Source of the DNA: an uncultured Candidatus Saccharibacteria bacterium | GTDB lineage: Bacteria > Patescibacteriota > Saccharimonadia > Saccharimonadales > Saccharimonadaceae | Reading direction: 5' to 3' | Length of the DNA stretch: 54,728 bases | NCBI GenBank assembly: GCA_946548715.1 | Contig: CAMNPZ010000005.1 | Location: forward strand, 1 to 54,728 | Translations under genes and position numbers: made by a program | Shown here: piece after piece, positions 25,520 to 32,942 of the stretch | Numbering within the stretch: the stretch's first letter is position 1 | How the letters are laid out: every line of letters begins with the position of its first letter | The notes under the pieces: generated by a model | Told to the model about the DNA's origin: nothing | Seen by the model: only the letters and a program-made list of their open reading frames with translations | Database searches by the model: none

Positions 25520-27229
25520 TTACGGTGCCAATGTGAAGGCTTTGCCGCTGGATGGAGTGGCGTAGACAGATACAGTGTTGCCATACATTCGGCTGGTAGT
25601 GTTATCGATACCGTTACCATTAGTTTGCGGGATAATTACTGACCAAATAGACGCATTGGGACCAGCACCTGACAACATAGTACCCATATTAGGAACTACA
25701 CCGCTCATGTTGGTTACCCTGGAAGTGTCCCAATTAGAAAGATCTAATGAGAAGGTGGAAGCACTCATGCCAGCATCATAAAACATTGCATTCATATTAG
25801 TGACGCTAGAAGTATCCCAGTCGGAAAGGTCAAGTGAAAAAGTAGAGACGTTGAGGCCAGTACTGAGAAACATACCACTCATATTAGTGACGCTAGAAGT
25901 ATCCCAGTCGGAAAGGTCAAGTGAAAAAGTAGAGACGTTGCGGCCAGCGGCATAGAACATGGCGCCCATATTAGTCACACTGGAAGTGTTCCAGGAAGAA
26001 AGGTCACCGATAGACCAGTCGGTGGCACTAAAGCCGACCGAGCGAAACATGGATGCCATGTCAGTCACACTAGAAGTATCCCAAGAGGATAGGTCTAGCG
26101 AGAAGGTGGGGGCATCATAACCTGCGTCATAGAACATGCTATACATATTAACTACACCAGAAGTATCCCAGTCGGAAATCGCTGGCGCAGTAGAAAGAGA
26201 TCGCAAGCTGTAAAACATATATGACGAATCTGGATTGAGTACCGGAGTGGCATTGCCAGAATAAACATACATAATGCCAGCATCATTGGTATTATCAAAG
26301 AAAATATAGGCAGGCTTATCTGAAGTAGAAAGCGAGATAGTGTTGGCTTCGGTTGGTTCGAAATCGGCAGGGAGGGAGTCGGCGGTTTGAATGGATTTAA
26401 TAAGACTGTCACTATTATTGTAGGTTTTTGTTTCACCTGCGGCGAGAGACTTCATCTTGGCGTTGACGTTTTGGCCTGTATCAAGGAAGGCAGGAATGAT
26501 TGGAGCTGGGTGATTAGCTGGATGAACGAGTGTGTATATCACCTGTCCACTATACGTATCCGCAGGCTGAGTCTTGCTGATATAAGCTGCATAAGTAGTA
26601 GTAAGTTTAACTCCACCAGTAGTTTCAGTCATATCAGTGCCAGAGTTCTTATGAGCTACTTTAACGTATTCATTTGGGACTACATGATATTGTGAGAAAG
26701 GAGCCTGAGTAGCACCAGATTCTGCTTGGCTAGGAAGAGCTACATTGGGAGCAGAATCAATAGTGAAGGCATTGTCAGCTGAAGTATCTCCTGAGTCCTG
26801 AGTCATAGTAAGTTTCATGGCCCAGTTAGATACATCAGGGTTACCAGCAGTCGTAGCAATACCTGATTCTATAGTTGCATCACCAGAAGCAGTTGTTCCG
26901 ACTAGTTTATTACTATTTGTTCCTCCTACTTCATTCCCTGTATATCCTGCTGCATATATAGCGAATCCTTCATTATCATTACAGAATGCATGGAGTACTG
27001 TAGAACCTATATCATGGTCATATAGTCCATTATTAATATTGGCATTATGGGACTGCATGCCAGTACCGGACATAGTGCAGGAGATAGGCACTGTAATATT
27101 TATCTCATCTACGACGGAAGGGTCGTCGGCGGAGACATGGGAAGAAGCCAATACGCCACCAGCGAGCAGACTAATACTAGCTAGACTTAGCGGGATTAGG
27201 TTGATGTTGTTTAATTGTCGTTTGTGCAT
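25520..27229 (-). CDS. BspA-like (DUF285) secreted surface protein behind a homopolymer promoter
   Basis: A 569-residue protein read from ATG 27229 (AAAGG upstream; ATG 27244 is an in-frame alternative). A signal peptide ends near SSHVSADDP. The conserved domain VDEINITVPISCTMSGTG and CNDNEGFAIYAAGYTGNE follows. From about residue 330 there are repeated BspA/DUF285 units of the form LSDWDTSSVTNMSGMF, about seven copies. BspA repeats bind host proteins and other bacteria in oral species. No anchor is visible at the C-terminus. Transcription is probably controlled by the G19 tract upstream. Confidence 0.85.
   Translation of the reverse strand: MHKRQLNNINLIPLSLASISLLAGGVLASSHVSADDPSVVDEINITVPISCTMSGTGMQSHNANINNGLYDHDIGSTVLHAFCNDNEGFAIYAAGYTGNEVGGTNSNKLVGTTASGDATIESGIATTAGNPDVSNWAMKLTMTQDSGDTSADNAFTIDSAPNVALPSQAESGATQAPFSQYHVVPNEYVKVAHKNSGTDMTETTGGVKLTTTYAAYISKTQPADTYSGQVIYTLVHPANHPAPIIPAFLDTGQNVNAKMKSLAAGETKTYNNSDSLIKSIQTADSLPADFEPTEANTISLSTSDKPAYIFFDNTNDAGIMYVYSGNATPVLNPDSSYMFYSLRSLSTAPAISDWDTSGVVNMYSMFYDAGYDAPTFSLDLSSWDTSSVTDMASMFRSVGFSATDWSIGDLSSWNTSSVTNMGAMFYAAGRNVSTFSLDLSDWDTSSVTNMSGMFLSTGLNVSTFSLDLSDWDTSSVTNMNAMFYDAGMSASTFSLDLSNWDTSRVTNMSGVVPNMGTMLSGAGPNASIWSVIIPQTNGNGIDNTTSRMYGNTVSVYATPSSGKAFTLAP
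25720..26190 (-). repeat. tandem BspA/DUF285 repeats in coding sequence
   Basis: Units encoding DWDTSSVTNM are repeated, and two neighbouring units are nearly identical at the DNA level (about 25800-25940). This is a substrate for copy-number change by recombination. Confidence 0.75.
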
Positions 27230-27250
27230 GCAGTGGCCTTTCATTTATAC

Positions 27251-27316
27251 ATAATATATTATCATAAGTATTATCATAATAATACCCCCCCCCCCCCCCC
27301 CCCGCGAAGTTGTCAA
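27251..27316 (-). promoter_or_regulatory. promoter with G19 tract between -35 and -10 (candidate phase-variable switch)
   Basis: On the minus strand TTGACA (27316-27311), 7 nt, G19 (27303-27285), then TATTAT (27284-27279) and further -10-like GATAAT boxes at 27275 and 27263. The spacer to TATTAT is 26 bp here and would be 17 bp with about ten Gs. Confidence 0.7.
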
Positions 27317-27396
27317 GGAGAAATTTTGTTGTAATTTTTACAACAATGTATTGTACGGAAGCCCGAAAAGCATCTGATTGATTTTTGCAAGATTTA

Positions 27397-27412
27397 TGGT
27401 ACAATATGTTTA
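27397..27412 (+). promoter_or_regulatory. extended -10 promoter giving leaderless der mRNA
   Basis: TGG then TACAAT (27400-27405), 6 nt before ATG 27412. Confidence 0.65.
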
Positions 27413-28878
27413 TGAAAAAATTACCAATCGTTGCATTAATCGGCCAGACCAATGCTGGGAAATCCAGTCTATTAAATCGGATGGCGCGCAAAAATATCGC
27501 TATCGTGGCTCGCGAGGAGGGAACTACACGCGATAACGTGGTGGCGACGATTGATAATGCTTTTATTTTGGTTGACACGGCGGGACTAAAAGACCCGAGT
27601 GATGATTTCGAGGCGTCTATTCAAGAGCAGATTCAGGATGCGATTGAATCTGCTGACATGATTCTAGTGACGCTTGATTCGTCGAAATACTTCGACCATC
27701 GGGACCGCAAGATTGCCAAGGACGCTTTGCGCTCTGGTAAGCCTGTTTTCCTAGTCTTAAACAAGTGCGACCTCGGCGAGTCCTTACCGATCGAGGAATT
27801 CCGGGCGCTTGGTATTGCACCCGAAAATATCTACTATACTTCCGCTACGACCGGGCAAGGGATAGAGAAACTTAAAGGAATGGTATTGGACGGAATAGCT
27901 GGATTTTGCTCATCGAAGGGGGTCCGGAGGCTGGCAAGCCGAGGGGTAGCGCCGGCCGCCCGTGGCGACGGGCCGGCCGGACGCGCCCCGAGAGGAGCAA
28001 AATCAGCTATTCTGTCTGAATCCACTCCACTTAAACTTGCCCTAATCGGGCGGCCGAATGTAGGGAAGTCATCGCTGTTTAATACACTTGGTAAGAAACA
28101 ACAGGCGATTGTGTCGAGTCGTCAGGGAACTACGCGCGATGTGAATCGAGTACAAGTGAAGTATAAGGGCAGAGAGCTGGAAATACTAGACACAGCGGGT
28201 TTACGCAAGCCAGGCAAACGCGAGGTAGGGATTGAGAAATTTAGCGCCATCCGCACACTGGCGGCCATAGAAGAGTCGGACGTTTGTTGTTTGTTAGTGG
28301 ATTCCACCGAGCCGCACAGTAAGCTCGACCAGTCTCTCGCAGGACAGATTGTCGAGGCAGGCAAGGGAATCATTATGGTGGTAACAAAGGCAGATTTACT
28401 AGAAAACGCCGAACCGACTAACTACTTCGGCGAGGAAAATATCGGTAATCGTACGGCGGCAGATTTCCTAATTGACCAGCTGGAGAAAGATTATGATTTT
28501 CTTCCTTATGCTCCAGTAATACTGACCTCGTCGGAGACGGGTGAGAATGTAACACAACTGTTCGAACTAGCATTACAGGTAGATGAGGCACGTCACACTG
28601 AAGTTAAAACAGCCGAGCTTAATAAGATTTTAAACGAGGCCATCGTCTCTCACCCGCCAGCAGGACTCAAAAACACCCGACCGAAACCAAAATACATCGT
28701 ACAAACCGACACCTGCCCGCCGTGGTTCGTGGTGCACGGGCACGATTTGGGATTACTGCACTGGTCATGGAAACGATTCTTGGAGCGCAAAATTCGCGAA
28801 AAATACCCCTTCATTGGTACGCCAATTATGTTTTCTTACCGAAGCGATAACAGAGATAAAATTGACAAAAAAGCTTAA
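27412..28878 (+). CDS. der: ribosome-associated GTPase Der (EngA) with in-frame palindromic insertion
   Basis: A 488-residue tandem GTPase needed for 50S assembly. The first G domain has GQTNAGKSSL (Ala where Val is usual), DTAG and NKCD. The second has GRPNVGKSSLFN, DTAGLRKPGKR and TKAD. The C-terminal KH-like domain is present. Between the two G domains, about residues 168-196, lies an Ala/Gly/Arg/Pro-rich insertion encoded by a GC-rich palindrome (27913-27998). It is in frame and sits in the linker, so both G domains remain intact. I start at ATG 27412 because the -10 box ends 6 nt upstream; ATG 27406 is possible. Confidence 0.95.
   Translation: MKKLPIVALIGQTNAGKSSLLNRMARKNIAIVAREEGTTRDNVVATIDNAFILVDTAGLKDPSDDFEASIQEQIQDAIESADMILVTLDSSKYFDHRDRKIAKDALRSGKPVFLVLNKCDLGESLPIEEFRALGIAPENIYYTSATTGQGIEKLKGMVLDGIAGFCSSKGVRRLASRGVAPAARGDGPAGRAPRGAKSAILSESTPLKLALIGRPNVGKSSLFNTLGKKQQAIVSSRQGTTRDVNRVQVKYKGRELEILDTAGLRKPGKREVGIEKFSAIRTLAAIEESDVCCLLVDSTEPHSKLDQSLAGQIVEAGKGIIMVVTKADLLENAEPTNYFGEENIGNRTAADFLIDQLEKDYDFLPYAPVILTSSETGENVTQLFELALQVDEARHTEVKTAELNKILNEAIVSHPPAGLKNTRPKPKYIVQTDTCPPWFVVHGHDLGLLHWSWKRFLERKIREKYPFIGTPIMFSYRSDNRDKIDKKA
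27893..28012. mobile_element. palindromic element family A, copy in der
   Basis: The core 27913-27994 is GC-rich with stem CCGGCC-GCCCGT-GGCG-ACGGGC-C-GGCCGG (27952-27980). Outer arms GAATAGCTGGATTTTGCTC (27893-27911) and its near-perfect inverse (27995-28012, one base shorter) are specific to this locus. It reads through on the same strand as the ftsQ-like copy. Confidence 0.8.
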
Positions 28879-28930
28879 GTGTGATATAATAAGTATATAG
28901 TTTTTCTTGTTTTTATGGTAAAATATAGAT

Positions 28931-28956
28931 GTGGGCAGGTAGCCCACTTTTGTTTT
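28931..28956 (+). terminator. terminator/attenuator before the phoH gene
   Basis: GTGGGC-AGGTA-GCCCAC followed by TTTTGTTTT, downstream of two -10-like boxes and 74 nt before the phoH start. It could end der transcription or attenuate phoH. Confidence 0.65.
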
Positions 28957-29029
28957 AGGGGTTAATATTGAAGGGAGTTATCATAATTACCTTTTGACAC
29001 CCAGCACATTGACAAGGAGGTGTAAGACT

Positions 29030-30913
29030 ATGTCGAAAGGGAAATACCACGATGTCGGCAAAACTCGCCGAGTCATAACGGAAAGACGACAGAAACGCGA
29101 GCTCTTTGACGCAAATAGGGGGATTGTAGAAGAAGAACTGATTGACGAGGCGTTTCCTATGCGGAGAGAAGACTCTCCAGCCTCAGATTGGATACCCTAC
29201 GATAAACGGAAATGGTATGTGATTGACACCAATTTAATACTGTCGTGCGTCGATGTGATTTACGATGCAGATGACGAGAATTGGCGTCCGCCACTCGATT
29301 TTCGCCCGAGTTTAGATAGTGCACATATTATCATTCCGAGTGTAGTATTTGAAGAATTGAATCATTTGAAGGATGGCCACACTCATAATCGCACTATTGC
29401 AAGAAAGGCTTTTCGGAGACTGATGAAGTTCTTCCCGAACAGTGAACGGAGCTTGCGAGAGATTATGGAACTGTCCAGGCCGATTCCGACTGGTTGGAAA
29501 CAGCAGACGATTTCGATTCTGCCTTTACATCGGGACTTTGCCAGATCTTTGCCTTGGGTGCCACAGCCCACCGACAATGATGGCTGGATTGCAGTTACAG
29601 CACTCGCTGCGACTATGATTCGTGAGCGGTTACCCGTAGACGGAACAGCATCAGTCGACGAAGTATTAGAGCATAATAACAGTCGAAGAGACGTCGTTCT
29701 TTTAACCAATGATAACCCGTTGTTGATTAAGGCAGATGAATTCGGAGTCAGGGCCAAGTCGTATAGTTTCAAGACACGTCCAGTTTTTACTGGGATGCGC
29801 GACTTGGTAGTGCCAGCCGCTCTGTTTGAACAATTCTGGCAGGAGGATGGACTGAGCAAAAGCGATTTTGAAGCCGCTATGCCGAATGAGCCGCCATTGG
29901 TGGCAAACGAGTATATCGTAATGACCCCGGAGGGGGACGTGTACCCCAAAGGATATTTCGCAGCTGATTTGCCGTTTTCGAATGTCATGCGTTACCATAA
30001 GGAAAAGCAGATGTTTTACCCGTTACGCTTCATGAAACGCGAACAGCTCACGCCACCGAATGCCGGAATTGCTACTTATTATGATGCAATGAACGATGAT
30101 TCGGTTAGTGTTATAGTTGCGACCGGTAAGGCCGGAACTGGTAAAACATATCAGATTGTTAGGCACGCAATTCGGGTACTCGGGGCAGGAAAGTATACCA
30201 GAGCGGTCCTGATTGTAAATCCCGATAATGGGGTTGGATATCTGCCTGGCAGTCAGGAGAAGAAGCTTGAGCCGATGATTGCATTTTGTAAGGATGCGAT
30301 TCGGTCGTATTTAGCCGAGACGCCAGAGTTTAAACGGAAACGCGAGGCTCTGCGCAAGTTTGGCGATACGAACGATGAGCCTTCCGAGACCAGAACTGAC
30401 AGAAAACCCAATAAATATCGTGAGTTGGTTGATGAATTGACCGACGGTCGTATCGAGAAGAGACGCTGTCGAGTCGAAAAAGTCGAAAAAGCCGAAAAAA
30501 CAGCGAGATCTGGCCGTAAGACCTACGCTGAACTGCTCGACGAACAGGTTGACTATTACTATGAGCGGTATTTCACGGCTATCCCTTACAAGCAGGCCCA
30601 GGGTCGGACCTTCGAGGACACAATCATTATCATAGACGAGGCACAGAGAATTATCATAGACGAAATGGAGACATTTATTACTAGATTGGGTAAAAACTCA
30701 CTGTTGGTAGTATGTGGCGACGTTAATCAGATTAAGTATAATTCTCCGGAAAAACGGATCAAAAACGGTCTCATCTTTACAAGGATGATGTACTATGACT
30801 GGGAAGGTTGCGTCAATATTCATCTGACCGAGAATATGAGACACCAGGCCGCCGATATCGCCAATCGCAACTACGAGAGAGTGCTCGAAGAGATTGGCGA
30901 ATTGCAGACGTAA
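29030..30913 (+). CDS. PIN domain-PhoH family ATPase
   Basis: A 627-residue protein. An N-terminal PIN domain (about residues 60-235) with VIDTNLILSCVD and VVFEELNHL is followed by a PhoH-type ATPase. The Walker A is GKAGTGKT and Walker B is IIIIDEAQ, then VVCGDVNQI. PIN-PhoH fusions couple RNA cleavage with ATP-driven unwinding in characterised members. The region between the Walker motifs carries an extra basic stretch (KRRCRVEKVEKAEKTAR). The start at 29030 has AAGGAGGTG upstream. Its leader includes a terminator-like hairpin. It ends at a strong terminator at 31004. Confidence 0.92.
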   Translation: MSKGKYHDVGKTRRVITERRQKRELFDANRGIVEEELIDEAFPMRREDSPASDWIPYDKRKWYVIDTNLILSCVDVIYDADDENWRPPLDFRPSLDSAHIIIPSVVFEELNHLKDGHTHNRTIARKAFRRLMKFFPNSERSLREIMELSRPIPTGWKQQTISILPLHRDFARSLPWVPQPTDNDGWIAVTALAATMIRERLPVDGTASVDEVLEHNNSRRDVVLLTNDNPLLIKADEFGVRAKSYSFKTRPVFTGMRDLVVPAALFEQFWQEDGLSKSDFEAAMPNEPPLVANEYIVMTPEGDVYPKGYFAADLPFSNVMRYHKEKQMFYPLRFMKREQLTPPNAGIATYYDAMNDDSVSVIVATGKAGTGKTYQIVRHAIRVLGAGKYTRAVLIVNPDNGVGYLPGSQEKKLEPMIAFCKDAIRSYLAETPEFKRKREALRKFGDTNDEPSETRTDRKPNKYRELVDELTDGRIEKRRCRVEKVEKAEKTARSGRKTYAELLDEQVDYYYERYFTAIPYKQAQGRTFEDTIIIIDEAQRIIIDEMETFITRLGKNSLLVVCGDVNQIKYNSPEKRIKNGLIFTRMMYYDWEGCVNIHLTENMRHQAADIANRNYERVLEEIGELQT

Positions 30914-31003
30914 ACACAAGCAATATCACGCTTGCAATCTAAGATGCGCCATAACGACACCGAGATCTCTCGGACAAATAGCGAGTTACACCCCCCCTAT
31001 CAA

Positions 31004-31030
31004 CCCCGCACGCGCCAGTGCGGGGTTTTT
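31004..31030 (+). terminator. phoH terminator
   Basis: CCCCGCAC-GCGCCA-GTGCGGGG-TTTTT; the pth promoter begins within 6 nt of its tail. Confidence 0.92.
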
Positions 31031-31032
31031 CA

Positions 31033-31048
31033 TGATATAATTATGACA
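31033..31048 (+). promoter_or_regulatory. extended -10 promoter giving leaderless pth mRNA
   Basis: TGA then TATAAT (31036-31041), 6 nt before ATG 31048. Confidence 0.7.
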
Positions 31049-31572
31049 TGAAGCTAATAGTAGGACTAGGGAACCCAGGGAATCGGTATAACTTCACGCG
31101 ACACAATGTGGGTTTTTTGGCGCTCGACTATTATTTTAAGCGGCATAAGTTCGAGTGGCGCGATAAAGCATTTTTGGGTGCCATAAGAGGCTCCGTGGAT
31201 GATGTTTTGTTTATTAAGCCGCAAAATTTCTACAACGAGACTGGCAAGGTAGTGGCTGATTATATGCGACATTATCAGATTGCTGCCTCTGATATTTTGG
31301 TGATTTGTGATAATTTTGACTTAAAATTCGGTTTAGTGCGAGAGCGAGCTTCGGGGTCGGCCGGAGGAAACAACGGGTTAAAATCTATCGATGCGGCTCT
31401 AGGTACGTCGGATTATGCTAGAATCAGGATTGGAACAGGGAACGATGAGTTGCGCTCTAAGTTGGGTGACATTGAGTTTGTTTTGTCGCGATTCACAGAC
31501 GAGGAAAAGAGCCAGTTGCCGTCAGTATTAGAGGAAGTACTACATAAAATTGATGATTTCGTCTTAGGCTAA
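31048..31572 (+). CDS. pth: peptidyl-tRNA hydrolase
   Basis: A 174-residue Pth that recycles tRNA from peptidyl-tRNA dropped by ribosomes. LIVGLGNPGNRYNFTRHNVGF holds Asn9 and the catalytic His19. KPQNFYNETG replaces the more common MNLSG loop, and DNFDLKFG corresponds to the conserved Asp region. RASGSAGGNNGLKSI matches the substrate-binding segment. It is about 15-20 residues shorter than usual at the C-terminus. Its last 9 nt overlap the end of the convergent dprA gene, so no terminator lies between them. Confidence 0.93.
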   Translation: MKLIVGLGNPGNRYNFTRHNVGFLALDYYFKRHKFEWRDKAFLGAIRGSVDDVLFIKPQNFYNETGKVVADYMRHYQIAASDILVICDNFDLKFGLVRERASGSAGGNNGLKSIDAALGTSDYARIRIGTGNDELRSKLGDIEFVLSRFTDEEKSQLPSVLEEVLHKIDDFVLG

Positions 31573-32571
31573 ACTCCAGTGATTAGCACCGAGCGAGCGG
31601 ATACGGCCTTTAATTTCAAGAAGGGTAGTGGTTTGATTAAACACCTCTGGTGGGAGATGCGTGTCTGTCATGATTTGCTCGCCAGCTCGGAGACCATTAG
31701 CAAGAGCAACTAGCACTAGAGTTTCGGTATCAGTGTCGCCAATGAGAGATTGTTGGCGAAGCTTGCGATGTTTCTTGAGATATTCTTCTGGAAAGAGCTC
31801 GCGCAAAACATCATCGGGTTCAGTGTAAGGAATAGCGCCTTGCTTGATGAGTTTATTGCAGCCCTGCGAGTATGGATTCGTGATGTTGCCAGGGACAGCA
31901 AAGACAGTCTTGCCTTGTTCAAGCGCATGAGTAGCGGTATTAAGTGAACCAGATTGTTCCGCGGCTTCCACCACGACTACAATGTCGGAAAGACCTGCAA
32001 TGATGCGGTTACGATAGAGGAAGGAGCCTTTGGGGTCTTGGGTACGTTTGCCAGAATCGGCATAGTATTCGCCTGGAGCCAGTTCGGCGGCATCATACTC
32101 TGGAGTATGTGGGGCATATTCGGAGACAATAGCGCCGTTCTGTGACACAATTTCGCGTGCCAGACCAGTATGCGCGGTGGGATAGATGCGATCAATGGGT
32201 GTGCCGAGGACCGCTACGGTAACGCCTTGTGCAGCGAGGCATCCTCGATGTGCAATGCTATCTATACCGTAAGCTAGACCGGATACTACCACTACGCCAC
32301 GTTTGCCTAGCTCGTAAGCTAGTTTGTAGGCAACTTCTTCGCCGTATTTGGTATTGTGTCTCGATCCAACGATGGCGACGGTTTTGGGCCTTGCTGTTCG
32401 GGTTTGTTCGGGTTTTTGTCTGGGTGCTTTTGACATATTTTCTGGCATTTTGCCACGAAAATACAATGTTTTAGGCGTAAGCGCAATAGCATCTAACACC
32501 TCTGTAAAATCGTGTTCTTGGGGTGAAATTTGGTTGATTTTTGTAAAAAAGTGTGAAGAAAGTGTTGACAT
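31564..32571 (-). CDS. dprA: DNA-processing protein DprA
   Basis: A 335-residue DprA, which binds incoming single-stranded DNA and loads RecA in natural transformation. The Rossmann-like core has VAIVGSRHNTKYGEE, GVVVVSGLAYGIDSIAH, AVLGTPIDRIYP and VVVEAAEQSGSLNTA. The C-terminus carries a winged-helix-like region (TDTHLPPEVFNQTTTLLEIKGRI). I place the start at ATG 32571 (MSTLSSHFFTK) because CAGGAGG is immediately upstream; a reading from 32625 lacks a site. Its presence suggests DNA uptake ability. Confidence 0.93.
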   Translation of the reverse strand: MSTLSSHFFTKINQISPQEHDFTEVLDAIALTPKTLYFRGKMPENMSKAPRQKPEQTRTARPKTVAIVGSRHNTKYGEEVAYKLAYELGKRGVVVVSGLAYGIDSIAHRGCLAAQGVTVAVLGTPIDRIYPTAHTGLAREIVSQNGAIVSEYAPHTPEYDAAELAPGEYYADSGKRTQDPKGSFLYRNRIIAGLSDIVVVVEAAEQSGSLNTATHALEQGKTVFAVPGNITNPYSQGCNKLIKQGAIPYTEPDDVLRELFPEEYLKKHRKLRQQSLIGDTDTETLVLVALANGLRAGEQIMTDTHLPPEVFNQTTTLLEIKGRIRSLGANHWSLA

Positions 32572-32640
32572 ATTTTTCCTCCTGTGATATAATTGACTCA
32601 GTTGGTACGAAAAAACGTGCCACACCGCACCTAAATAAGT

Positions 32641-32912
32641 TATAATTTCGCTATACTACTCGTAGTATAGCAGAAATTGCGAGCTTTTGAAACCCTTTCG
32701 GGCTTAAAATTTCTTCAAAGGTTTTAAGTTTATAAGTATTACCTCCACTTTGAAAGGAAACTTTCGAAGGCTTAGCAATCCCTCTAACCGGCGGGCCCTT
32801 GTATTGTGTGAGGTGGGTCGCGCTTCCGGGGTTCACCCGGTATAGTAGTGAAGCGTTAGAGGGCCAAAAAGACCTTAGGTGATGCCCACCCTTACCTAAG
32901 GTCTTTTTTGTT
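32641..32912 (+). ncRNA. candidate structured non-coding RNA upstream of topA
   Basis: No ORF fits. A -10 (TATAAT, 32641-32646; another TGTGATATAAT at 32583-32593) is followed by a 9-bp palindrome CTATACTAC-TC-GTAGTATAG (32651-32670). Next comes hairpin CTTTGAAAG-GAAA-CTTTCGAAG (32748-32769). A long-range stem CCCTCTAAC/GTTAGAGGG (32780-32788 with 32855-32863) encloses CGCTTC/GAAGCG and CCGGG/CCCGG. It ends in a strong terminator. I see no RNase P, tmRNA or SRP signature. An unpaired-looking ACCTCC near 32741 resembles an anti-Shine-Dalgarno. Confidence 0.6.
32869..32909 (+). terminator. terminator of the candidate ncRNA
   Basis: AAGACCTTAGGT and ACCTAAGGTCTT, a 12-bp stem with a 13-nt loop and T6; topA begins 33 nt later. 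Confidence 0.9.
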
Positions 32913-32925
32913 GTCTTGACGGATG

Positions 32926-32942
32926 TGATATTATAGTATATA
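32926..32942 (+). promoter_or_regulatory. extended -10 promoter giving leaderless topA mRNA
   Basis: TGA then TATTAT (32929-32934), 7 nt before ATG 32942. Confidence 0.6.

Noticed and set aside
28930-28959. Nine-codon ORF in the phoH leader, just after a TAAAAT box
   Set aside because: Fully contained in the terminator-like hairpin; chance is more likely.
32641-32912. Assignment of the structured RNA to RNase P, tmRNA, SRP RNA or 6S
   Set aside because: No GAGGAAAGTCC or ACAGAA, no tag ORF with tRNA-like ends, and no GGAAGGAAGCAGC-type loop is present.
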